Below are positions 37,162-42,778 of a stretch of DNA of 42,778 nt, one piece after another. The position numbers and the translations under genes were made by a program. Source of the stretch: Erysipelotrichaceae bacterium (lineage in GTDB: Bacteria > Bacillota_I > Bacilli_A > Erysipelotrichales > Erysipelotrichaceae); NCBI GenBank assembly GCA_030526485.1, contig JAUNCS010000014.1, positions 1 through 42,778 on the forward strand, given 5' to 3'. Each line of letters begins with the position of its first letter. Within the stretch, counting starts at the first letter, position 1. The notes beneath the pieces are model-generated. The model did not search any database. It was not told the origin of the DNA and saw only the letters and a program-made list of their open reading frames with translations.

Positions 37162-38283
37162 TTATTTTCCCCAAACTTCTTCAGCAATCTCTTTAACAAG
37201 TCTAAGTTTTGCCCATTGTTCTTCTTCGCTCAGCTTATTACCTACCTCACATGAGGCAAAGCCACATTGAGGCCCTAGGCAGATTCTTTCAAGCGGAATG
37301 TACTTGCTAGCTTCGCCTATTCTCTTGATTACTGTTTCCTTATCTTCCAGCTTTGGCGACTTGGTAGTGATTAGGCCAATCACCACTTTCTTATCACCAG
37401 ATACTTTAGATAGAGGTGCAAAGCCACCAGATCTTTCATCATCAAATTCCAGATAGTAGGCATTGACATTTTCTTCGCCAAATAAAATATCAGCTACTGA
37501 ATCATAGGCACCTTCATTGGCATAAGTAGAGTGGAAGTTACCTCTGCAGATATGGGTATTTACTTTCATATCTTTTGGAGCTTTTTCAATTACTCTGTTA
37601 TTGATGTCTTTATGTTTCTTCTGAAATTCCACAAGTCCTTCCGGTGTGGTTCCATATAAGACATGACCAATCTTATCAGCAAACATGCCCCAGGTGCAGT
37701 CATCAAGCTGCAGATTACGACAGCCGGCTGCATATAAGTCATTAATTACTTTTTCATAAACGGCCACAATATCGTTTTCTAGTTCAGTAAAGTCTTCATA
37801 TACTTCTAAAGTTTTATCTTTATTGAATGGCATAGTGAACTGAGCCAAGAACTGTGCTGGTGCTGGGATAGTCTGCTTAGCTACAGTGTTTTCATCTTCC
37901 AAAGCTTTAACAAATCTGAAGTGTTCAATAAATGGATGTTCCTTATTTAGTCTGAACTTGCCAACTGCATATGTATCATCCAGCATTGCTGCTTCGCCAT
38001 GGAATGGCAGGCCAGTTTTTGTAGGTTTATGTCCCACGCCTTCAACGCCCCACATGAAGTCTAAATGCCAGGTAGCACGTCTGAATTCACCATCAGTAAT
38101 TACGTGATAGCCAATTTCTTTTAACTTATTTACAAGTTCAACAATTGATTCGTCTTCTACTTTTTTAAGTTCTGTATATTCAATCTTTCCTTCATCAAAT
38201 TGTCTTCTGGCTACCTTTAGTTTTTCTGGTCTAAGGAAGCTTCCTACATAGTCATATCTAAATGGCGTACTTAAATTACTCAT
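37162..38283 (-). CDS. MetE C-terminal-like methyltransferase (YxjG/YxjH type)
   Basis: A 373-residue TIM-barrel protein matching the catalytic half of cobalamin-independent methionine synthase. It starts MSNLSTPFRYDYVGSFLRP, contains the zinc-ligand region HICRGNFHSTY, and ends with the family's CLGPQCGFASCE, where the Cys residues would bind zinc. Relatives YxjG and YxjH in Bacillus are involved in sulfur amino acid metabolism. The exact methyl donor is not known. I chose the ATG at 38283 because AAAGGA precedes it; a TTG six codons earlier overlaps that site. Confidence 0.87.
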   Translation of the reverse strand: MSNLSTPFRYDYVGSFLRPEKLKVARRQFDEGKIEYTELKKVEDESIVELVNKLKEIGYHVITDGEFRRATWHLDFMWGVEGVGHKPTKTGLPFHGEAAMLDDTYAVGKFRLNKEHPFIEHFRFVKALEDENTVAKQTIPAPAQFLAQFTMPFNKDKTLEVYEDFTELENDIVAVYEKVINDLYAAGCRNLQLDDCTWGMFADKIGHVLYGTTPEGLVEFQKKHKDINNRVIEKAPKDMKVNTHICRGNFHSTYANEGAYDSVADILFGEENVNAYYLEFDDERSGGFAPLSKVSGDKKVVIGLITTKSPKLEDKETVIKRIGEASKYIPLERICLGPQCGFASCEVGNKLSEEEQWAKLRLVKEIAEEVWGK

Positions 38284-38315
38284 TATTATTAATCCTTTCA
38301 AATATCTCTGAATTA

Positions 38316-38344
38316 ATACTAATTCACTATCTGATATAAAACAA
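38316..38344 (-). promoter_or_regulatory. Promoter of the methyltransferase gene
   Basis: On the minus strand TTGTTT (38344-38339), 17-bp spacer, TAGTAT (38321-38316). The leader is only about 25 bases, so there is no room for an S-box or T-box element. Confidence 0.6.
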
Positions 38345-38403
38345 ATTGTAAATTTCTATGGATTGCTATAAAGAATACTTATAACAGAAACTATGCGTTA
38401 AAG

Positions 38404-39759
38404 TTATTGTGAACTATAGTTTGTTTCTCTTAATTTCATCCATTCCTTTAAAAGGAAAGTACAGAAATACGGGAATGTATAAATGTTTTTTTCAAAGCCA
38501 ATATTATTAAGTGAAAGTTTAACCCCCCATTTTATCAATGGATACAAATCGCTTGTTATTAACTGTCGCATGGATTTTGATCTGCCGTCGGTAGCTTTTA
38601 CTTCTATTGGTACGACACCATTACTGCTTCTGATAAAAAAATCCTGTTCAAGTGTTGAATCATCTCTTCTGTAATAATACAAAGGATAGCCACTTTTAAG
38701 CAATTCTTCAGCCACGATATTTTCACATATTGCACCGTTATATGTGTTGAAGTTTTTGCTGGTTCTTAAGTCTTCTTGTGCTTCATCATCCAGCATGGAA
38801 ATCAGAAGTCCCGTATCAGCCATATACAACTTAAACTTTGAATCATCGCAATTTCCTTTTAGCGGAAGTTCTGGGAAAGACAAACAATAACACTTCTTGG
38901 CAATACCCGCATCCTGAAGCCATTCCACGCATGACGCGTGAGTACTAAATCTAGCGCCATGGCCAAGTTTGGTAAACTGGAACTTTTTATTATCTTTGGC
39001 AAGCTGAAAAGGTATCGAATCAAAAACTCTGGTGACTTTTGTTTGGTCTGTACCGCTAGTGTATTTTCTAATATCTTCTCTATATGCAGATACTATTTGT
39101 CTTTGACAATCCAGAGTACCTGAGAAAGATCCGCTTTCCACATACATTGATACAACTTTTGGCATTCCTCCAATTATTGTATGTTCCATAAACAAATCTT
39201 TTAGGGTCTGAAAAGTTGTGTCACCAAAAGGTTTACTTTCAATCATATGATTAAGCAAAACATTTTTCAAAGAATCATCATAACCCTTAGCCCAAAGAAA
39301 TTCTTCGAAATCCAAAGAATACATTTCGTATTCAGTTCTATAGCCTACACTAATGCTTTCAATTTGCTTATAATTAATACCCAATAGAGACCCGCTACAA
39401 ATCACGTCAAATCTTTCATCAATAGCAAAAAACTTTAGTGCTGTCATGATGTCCGGATAAGCCTGCATTTCATCAAAAAAGAGGAGCGTCGAACTTTCTT
39501 TGAAAGAAATGTTTGTATCTAACATAGTAATGTTTTTGATGATATCATCAACGCTATACCCATCAGAAAGAATAGTTCTGAATTTTGGCATCTCAATAAA
39601 ATTTATCTCAATTACATTTTCATAGTTTTTGTATGCAAAACGTCTTATTGATTCTGTCTTACCTATTTGTCTTGCCCCTTTCACTACAAGTGGTAGTCTT
39701 TTAGGATCGTTTTTCCATTTTTCAAGATATTCATCTATTTTTCTTCTAAGATACGCCAT
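38404..39759 (-). CDS. AAA_14/DUF4143 P-loop ATPase with PD-(D/E)XK-like C-terminus, copy C
   Basis: A 451-residue paralogue of the proteins at 2886 and 27195. Walker A is GARQIGKT (28-35), Walker B LLFFDEMQ near residues 92-99, then CSGSLLGINY and DFEEFLWAKG. The DUF4143 region ends KLYMADTGLL, and the C-terminal pair LEQDFF (Asp 373) and IEVKAT (Glu 386, Lys 388) gives the nuclease-like motif. The ATG has an AGAGAGG site. A TTGTGT/TAAAAT promoter runs into the first of three 32-bp-periodic repeats. Monocistronic; family function unknown. Confidence 0.88.
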   Translation of the reverse strand: MAYLRRKIDEYLEKWKNDPKRLPLVVKGARQIGKTESIRRFAYKNYENVIEINFIEMPKFRTILSDGYSVDDIIKNITMLDTNISFKESSTLLFFDEMQAYPDIMTALKFFAIDERFDVICSGSLLGINYKQIESISVGYRTEYEMYSLDFEEFLWAKGYDDSLKNVLLNHMIESKPFGDTTFQTLKDLFMEHTIIGGMPKVVSMYVESGSFSGTLDCQRQIVSAYREDIRKYTSGTDQTKVTRVFDSIPFQLAKDNKKFQFTKLGHGARFSTHASCVEWLQDAGIAKKCYCLSFPELPLKGNCDDSKFKLYMADTGLLISMLDDEAQEDLRTSKNFNTYNGAICENIVAEELLKSGYPLYYYRRDDSTLEQDFFIRSSNGVVPIEVKATDGRSKSMRQLITSDLYPLIKWGVKLSLNNIGFEKNIYTFPYFCTFLLKEWMKLRETNYSSQ

Positions 39760-39806
39760 AATTCACCTCTCTTTATCTATATTTTAAGGCATCATTTTTA
39801 CTCTAC

Positions 39807-39880
39807 ACAATTTTTTGGCCCATTTTTTTGTGTATTTTACAATTTTTTGGGTGAATTTTTTGTGTTTTTTACAATTTTCC
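39807..39880. repeat. Three direct iterons with exact 32-bp period upstream of ATPase C
   Basis: ACAATTTTTTGG occurs at 39807-39818 and 39839-39850, and a partial copy, ACAATTTTCC, at 39871-39880. Both steps are 32 bp. A second word, TTTTTTGTGT, recurs in the gaps at 39824-39833 and 39856-39865, also 32 bp apart. The first copy lies 48 bp before the ATG and overlaps the likely -35 (TTGTGT on the coding strand). These words do not resemble those of ATPases A or B. Confidence 0.85.
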
Positions 39881-39900
39881 TAGCGAACTTTAGTTTTTAG

Positions 39901-39936
39901 AAGAAAAAAGCCCTATTTGAATATTGCAAATAAGGC
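39901..39936 (-). terminator. Terminator of the XRE gene
   Basis: On the minus strand a 10-bp stem, GCCTTATTTG with CAAATAGGGC (one G-T pair), followed by a run of six T. It lies between the XRE gene and the iterons of ATPase C. Confidence 0.87.
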
Positions 39937-39943
39937 TCGTATA

Positions 39944-40450
39944 TTATTCTTTATCTTTGAAGTGTTGCTGGAATTTGCCACCATAGATTGAATGTTTGCA
40001 ATTCTTGATTACAAACAGGGCTGCAAATACTATTCCTACTGTTAAGAAAGCAGTTTGTACCTGACCAAAGTCAATCTTTCCATAGACAAACAGGCACAAT
40101 ATAGTAGCTATCGCAATAAACAATAAAACTACATACAGAATGTCAGACATTATTATTTTCTTCTTATACTGTTTCATGCGTTCTTCACTTATGATTTCTT
40201 TGATTAATTCACTGGCCTCATAATGCGATAGATCAGAATTAGATCTCTCAGATTTAATTAGCTCAGTAATATTGATATCTAATACTTCACTAAGTGGCTC
40301 CAGCATTGTGATATCAGGATAGCTTAGTCCTCTTTCCCACTTTGAGACTGCCGACACTGTTACATGCAACTTATCTGCCAGATCTTTCTGAGTGAGATTC
40401 TTTTCTTTTCTAACACTTTGTAAGAAACCTGCAAATTTATCTCTATCCAT
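39944..40450 (-). CDS. XRE-family regulator with C-terminal membrane segments
   Basis: A 168-residue protein. Residues about 9-63 are a Cro/C1-type helix-turn-helix (KNLTQKDLADKLHVTVSAVSKWERGLSYPD). A linker follows, then two hydrophobic segments (about 103-122 and 132-146) that should place it in the membrane. Membrane-bound XRE regulators are common in Firmicutes, but their signals are poorly known. There is an AAGGAGG site. An inverted repeat over its promoter suggests autocontrol. Confidence 0.88.
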   Translation of the reverse strand: MDRDKFAGFLQSVRKEKNLTQKDLADKLHVTVSAVSKWERGLSYPDITMLEPLSEVLDINITELIKSERSNSDLSHYEASELIKEIISEERMKQYKKKIIMSDILYVVLLFIAIATILCLFVYGKIDFGQVQTAFLTVGIVFAALFVIKNCKHSIYGGKFQQHFKDKE

Positions 40451-40476
40451 AAGATCCTCCTTGCTTTCAGTTTAAT

Positions 40477-40512
40477 TATATTCTTATAAAAATAATATCA
40501 ACCCTTGGTTGA
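40477..40512 (-). promoter_or_regulatory. XRE gene promoter with operator dyad
   Basis: TCAACC (40498-40503) faces GGTTGA (40507-40512) across three bases, overlapping the -35 region (TTGATA on the minus strand). A TATAAT-like -10 is near 40477-40482. It is a compact site well suited to the XRE dimer. Confidence 0.65.
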
Positions 40513-40573
40513 ATTAATAGAACAAATCACCTAAACCATATGTTAATTGCCTAAATGAGGCGTTATTTTAGGT

Positions 40574-40763
40574 AATAAAACCTCAACTTTTCAGTTGAGG
40601 CATATTGTTAGATATTATTCGAACTCGATTGTATTATTTTCTAAATGGTCTAAAAAGCTCCCTTTTTTAGCACTTAATTGCAGGTGCAATTCCACCAAAA
40701 CAGGGCTTTTTCTCATGCGTCTACAAAAAATGTTTTCAAAAATGTTTTCACGGAAATGGTTTT
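40574..40763 (-). ncRNA. Candidate small RNA through repeat copy 1, ending in a terminator
   Basis: On the minus strand the 8-bp stem CCTCAACT / AGTTGAGG (40600-40581) with a GAAA loop is followed by TTTTATT, a good terminator, yet no coding gene lies upstream of it on that strand. The segment above it is the 142-bp repeat copy, which contains a further hairpin (40650-40670). A transcript through the repeat would explain the terminator. No promoter has been pinned down, so this is a hypothesis. Confidence 0.35.
40622..40763. repeat. About 140-bp direct repeat, left copy
   Basis: Strongly similar to 42445-42584. The first 29 bases differ at one position (AACTCGATTGTATTATTTT shared), and the last part is nearly identical, including CAATTCCACCAAAACAG, CATGCGTCTAC and a tandem AAATGTTTTCA pair. 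The middle is more divergent. The two copies bracket the gene at 40979-42343. Confidence 0.9.
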
Positions 40764-40978
40764 AAATCATTGTTACATATCCTGAAGAGTAAATAACATC
40801 TTTAAGGATATGCATGATGTTGCATTCACTGATAACAGTATTCCACATGCTGTTCAAGAAGTCCAATCTAAAAAACAGCTGAAGCAGCATCTTATAATAG
40901 CTTGCTGGAAATGTTATAATAGTATAGACATTTTACCAAGACAATCATAAATCCCATATAAAGAAAGAAGGAATAGCA
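40764..40978 (+). promoter_or_regulatory. Promoter region of the AlbA_2-type gene
   Basis: An extended -10, TGTTATAAT (TATAAT at 40915-40920), lies about 60 bases before the GTG start. No strong -35 is seen, as is usual with a TG-extended -10. The rest of the gap shows nothing more than a short open frame that I rejected. Confidence 0.55.
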
Positions 40979-42343
40979 GTGGATATCAAAAGCCTGATTG
41001 GCGAAACAACGGAATATGACAAGAAATTAAGACTTGAGGAAAAGAAACCGAAGAGCTGGTGCAAGACTGTCAGTGCCTTTGCAAACTCATTTGGCGGTTT
41101 TCTTGTCTTTGGCATTTCTGATGATGACGAAATCATCGGGCTTAAAGATGCTGCCAAGGATGCTGAAAAGATCAGCGAAATCATCAAGACCAGGCTTGAT
41201 CCAGTACCTGAATTCTCTATTGAATTCCATAAGGAAGATAACAAGGATCTGATCCTTCTTCATGTTTTTAAGGGTGAGGAAACGCCTTACTACTATTCTG
41301 GCGATGGCTCGCTTGAAGCCTATGTAAGAATGGGAAACGAGAGTGTCAAGGCTACTTCCATCGAATTGAAACGCCTTGTAATGCGTGGAAAGAACTCCAC
41401 TTTCGATTCGCTTGTTACCGATTATGACTTTGATGATTACTCTTTCTCCAAGTTGAAGGAAAGATACTTCCAATGGACTGGCAAAAGCTTTGACGATAAA
41501 CTGTATGAATCATTTGGCATTGTCAATAGCAACGGCAAACTGACAAACGCCGGAGCTCTATTGGCTGATGAAACCCCTGTTTATCAAAATAGATTATTCT
41601 GCACTAGATGGAATGGCTTGACCAAAGCTGGAGGCTTGATTGATGCACTGGATAGTGCAGAATACAAAGGAGGCTTGATTTCCCTTCTTCGTGATGGCGA
41701 ATCCTTTATCAAAAGGAACACCAGAGTGATGTGGAGGAAAACACCTTTCTCAAGAATCGAAATGCCGGAATATGTTTTCCAAAGCGCATCCGAGGCTCTT
41801 GTCAATGCGCTGATTCATCGTGACTATACGGTAGTTGGCAGCGAAGTCCATATCGACATATTCGATGATCGAATGGAGATATATTCTCCAGGTGGAATGG
41901 TCAACGGAAGACTAATTCAGGAGTTAGACATCAGGCATGTCCCTTCGGAAAGAAGAAACCCAATATTGGCCGATATCTTCAATCGTCTTGGTCTTATGGA
42001 AAGACAAGGCAGCGGACTTAGCAAGATTGTCGAAGGTTACCAGTTTGAGGAGAATTATACAGAAGCAAAAAGACCAGTCTTCTACTCTGACAGAACTCAG
42101 TTCATAGTTGAGATGCCTAACTTAAATTATGATTCATCAAATAGTGGCACCCAAGATGGCACCCAAGATGATATTAATAACAGAATCATCAGCCTGATCA
42201 GAGCAAACAACAAAATAAGCGCAAAAGATATGGCAAATGAATTAGGCATCAGTTTAAGAACTGTGAGAAGAAAGCTTAGTGAATTAGACTGTATTAAATA
42301 TGTTGGTAGAGGATATAGTGGCCATTGGGAAATAGAGGAATAA
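40979..42343 (+). CDS. AlbA_2/HATPase_c_4 (RecG-like) DNA-binding transcriptional regulator
   Basis: A 454-residue protein. Residues about 1-120 are the AlbA_2 (Schlafen AAA_4) domain with the marker FANSFGGFLVFGISDDDEIIG. The middle resembles the HATPase_c_4 domain (SEALVNALIHRDY near residue 272), and the C-terminus is a helix-turn-helix (AKDMANELGISLRTVRRKL). Such proteins are often found in accessory regions and phage-defence or toxin-antitoxin neighbourhoods. The GTG start has an AAGGA site 6 bases upstream. Codon use is visibly richer in G and C than neighbouring genes. It is bracketed by direct repeats, so recent arrival is likely. Confidence 0.85.
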   Translation: MDIKSLIGETTEYDKKLRLEEKKPKSWCKTVSAFANSFGGFLVFGISDDDEIIGLKDAAKDAEKISEIIKTRLDPVPEFSIEFHKEDNKDLILLHVFKGEETPYYYSGDGSLEAYVRMGNESVKATSIELKRLVMRGKNSTFDSLVTDYDFDDYSFSKLKERYFQWTGKSFDDKLYESFGIVNSNGKLTNAGALLADETPVYQNRLFCTRWNGLTKAGGLIDALDSAEYKGGLISLLRDGESFIKRNTRVMWRKTPFSRIEMPEYVFQSASEALVNALIHRDYTVVGSEVHIDIFDDRMEIYSPGGMVNGRLIQELDIRHVPSERRNPILADIFNRLGLMERQGSGLSKIVEGYQFEENYTEAKRPVFYSDRTQFIVEMPNLNYDSSNSGTQDGTQDDINNRIISLIRANNKISAKDMANELGISLRTVRRKLSELDCIKYVGRGYSGHWEIEE

Positions 42344-42351
42344 CTGATCAT

Positions 42352-42384
42352 AAACGTTAGCAGAAGCTGCTGGCGTTTTTGTTT
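42352..42384 (+). terminator. Terminator of the AlbA_2-type gene
   Basis: A 12-bp stem AAACGTTAGCAG / CTGCTGGCGTTT with two G-T pairs, loop AAG, followed by TTGTTTA. Confidence 0.82.
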
Positions 42385-42444
42385 ACCTTGCAATAGCTTG
42401 AAAACCATCTGTTTTCACAGGTGCAATCCCTAAGAAAGCGAGCA

Positions 42445-42584
42445 AACTCGATTGTATTATTTTCCAAATGGTCAAAAATGTGCCCTTTTTGGCCATATTC
42501 ACAGGTACAATTCCACCAAAACAGTTCTTTTTCCCATGCGTCTACGAAAAATGTTTTCAAAAATGTTTTCACGGAGTTGGTTTT
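42445..42584. repeat. About 140-bp direct repeat, right copy
   Basis: Second copy of the repeat at 40622-40763, in the same orientation and about 1.82 kb away. A further shortened echo of its AGGTGCAAT word lies just before it (near 42418). It has an open antisense frame that the left copy lacks, so the repeat is best seen as noncoding. Confidence 0.9.
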
Positions 42585-42778
42585 GATGCGATTATTTCAT
42601 GTCATGAAAATCAATATACTTCTCAGTTAGATCTTCGATCTATTTTATTGAATGATTATATTATTACAACTGAATAAAATAGAATCCATCATGAATTTAA
42701 CAATTTTATACCGACTATCCAGAGCTATAAAATAAATGTTATACTCTAGGTGATTTTAGATAAATGGATTTATACAAA
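42585..42778 (+). other. Right-end intergenic DNA with a possible start of a gene
   Basis: A short hairpin TAGATC / GATCTA (42628-42642) is followed by TTTTATT. A TATACT box at 42740-42745 precedes an ATG at 42764 that is open to the window edge (MDLYK). This may be the start of a gene, but only five codons are seen. Confidence 0.3.

Noticed and set aside
38284-38403. S-box or T-box riboswitch before the methyltransferase gene
   Set aside because: The predicted leader is only about 25 bases long and no such structure is present.
40810-40950. A 46-codon open frame starting MHDVAFTDNS
   Set aside because: It overlaps the promoter of the AlbA_2-type gene, has no ribosome site and no recognisable motif. 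It could be a relic but I cannot support it.
40945-41244. Antisense open frame inside the AlbA_2-type gene
   Set aside because: It lies in the opposite strand of a well-supported domain and has no ribosome site.
42357-42572. An antisense open frame through the right repeat copy (KTFLKTFFVDAWEKE)
   Set aside because: The same frame in the left copy has several stop codons, so the repeat is not under selection as protein.

Overview
The window reads like the chromosome of a low-G+C, anaerobic Firmicute. An Erysipelotrichia-type gut or oral anaerobe is my best guess, but this is inferred from style and not from a marker gene. Support: AT-rich coding and intergenic DNA, strong AGGAGG-type ribosome sites, many convergent Rho-independent terminators, PTS sugar uptake with a LicT-type antiterminator, a class III (oxygen-sensitive) ribonucleotide reductase, an iron-sulfur serine dehydratase, and a thioredoxin-reductase-like flavoprotein lacking the usual NADPH motif. 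I saw no rRNA, tRNA, CRISPR array or intact insertion sequence.

Layout. 1-2.85 kb: a 5'-nucleotidase running off the left edge, then a small unknown gene overlapping a membrane-anchored nuclease. 2.9-6.4 kb: the first of three AAA_14/DUF4143 ATPases, a MarR-TauE pair and an alpha/beta hydrolase. 6.4-13.4 kb: a leftward pyrimidine operon, pyrC-carB-pyrF-pyrE-pyrB, whose PyrB carries a fused PyrI-like zinc tail; carA and pyrD are not in the window. 13.7-16.5 kb: nrdD-nrdG. 16.5-19.4 kb: a cyclic-nucleotide-binding domain fused to a NhaC-like antiporter, a small unknown gene and a TetR regulator. 19.5-25.0 kb: an operon of an enoate-reductase-like flavoenzyme, beta-glucoside PTS IIBC, 6-phospho-beta-glucosidase and PTS IIA, under a promoter with a large dyad operator. 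25.0-29.4 kb: serine dehydratase, the thioredoxin-reductase-like protein, the second AAA_14 ATPase and a nitroreductase-like protein. 29.4-34.6 kb: a second beta-glucoside operon (licT, IIBC, IIA, GH1, HAD phosphatase) under a LicT antiterminator/terminator leader. 34.7-38.4 kb: a MATE exporter, a DUF4230 protein and a MetE-C-like methyltransferase. 38.4-40.5 kb: the third AAA_14 ATPase and a membrane-anchored XRE regulator. 40.6-42.6 kb: an AlbA_2-type gene bracketed by about 140-bp direct repeats.

The most striking pattern is shared by the three AAA_14/DUF4143 genes. Each is immediately preceded by its own set of short direct repeats with an exact fixed period (33, 33, 33 bp; 32, 32 bp; 32, 32 bp). 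The repeat words differ from gene to gene, the nearest repeat overlaps the likely promoter, and two of the three arrays end at or within a few bases of the stop codon of the upstream gene. Each protein combines a P-loop ATPase with a C-terminal PD-(D/E)XK-like E-x-K motif. I read these as three versions of one self-contained protein-plus-iteron cassette, each with its own DNA address. I know of no described function for this arrangement.

The two sugar operons have parallel enzyme sets but different switches: a DNA operator, probably for TetR, in one and an RNA antiterminator in the other. The flavoenzyme in the first suggests that the sugar imported there is a plant phenolic or other enoate-bearing glucoside whose aglycone is then reduced.
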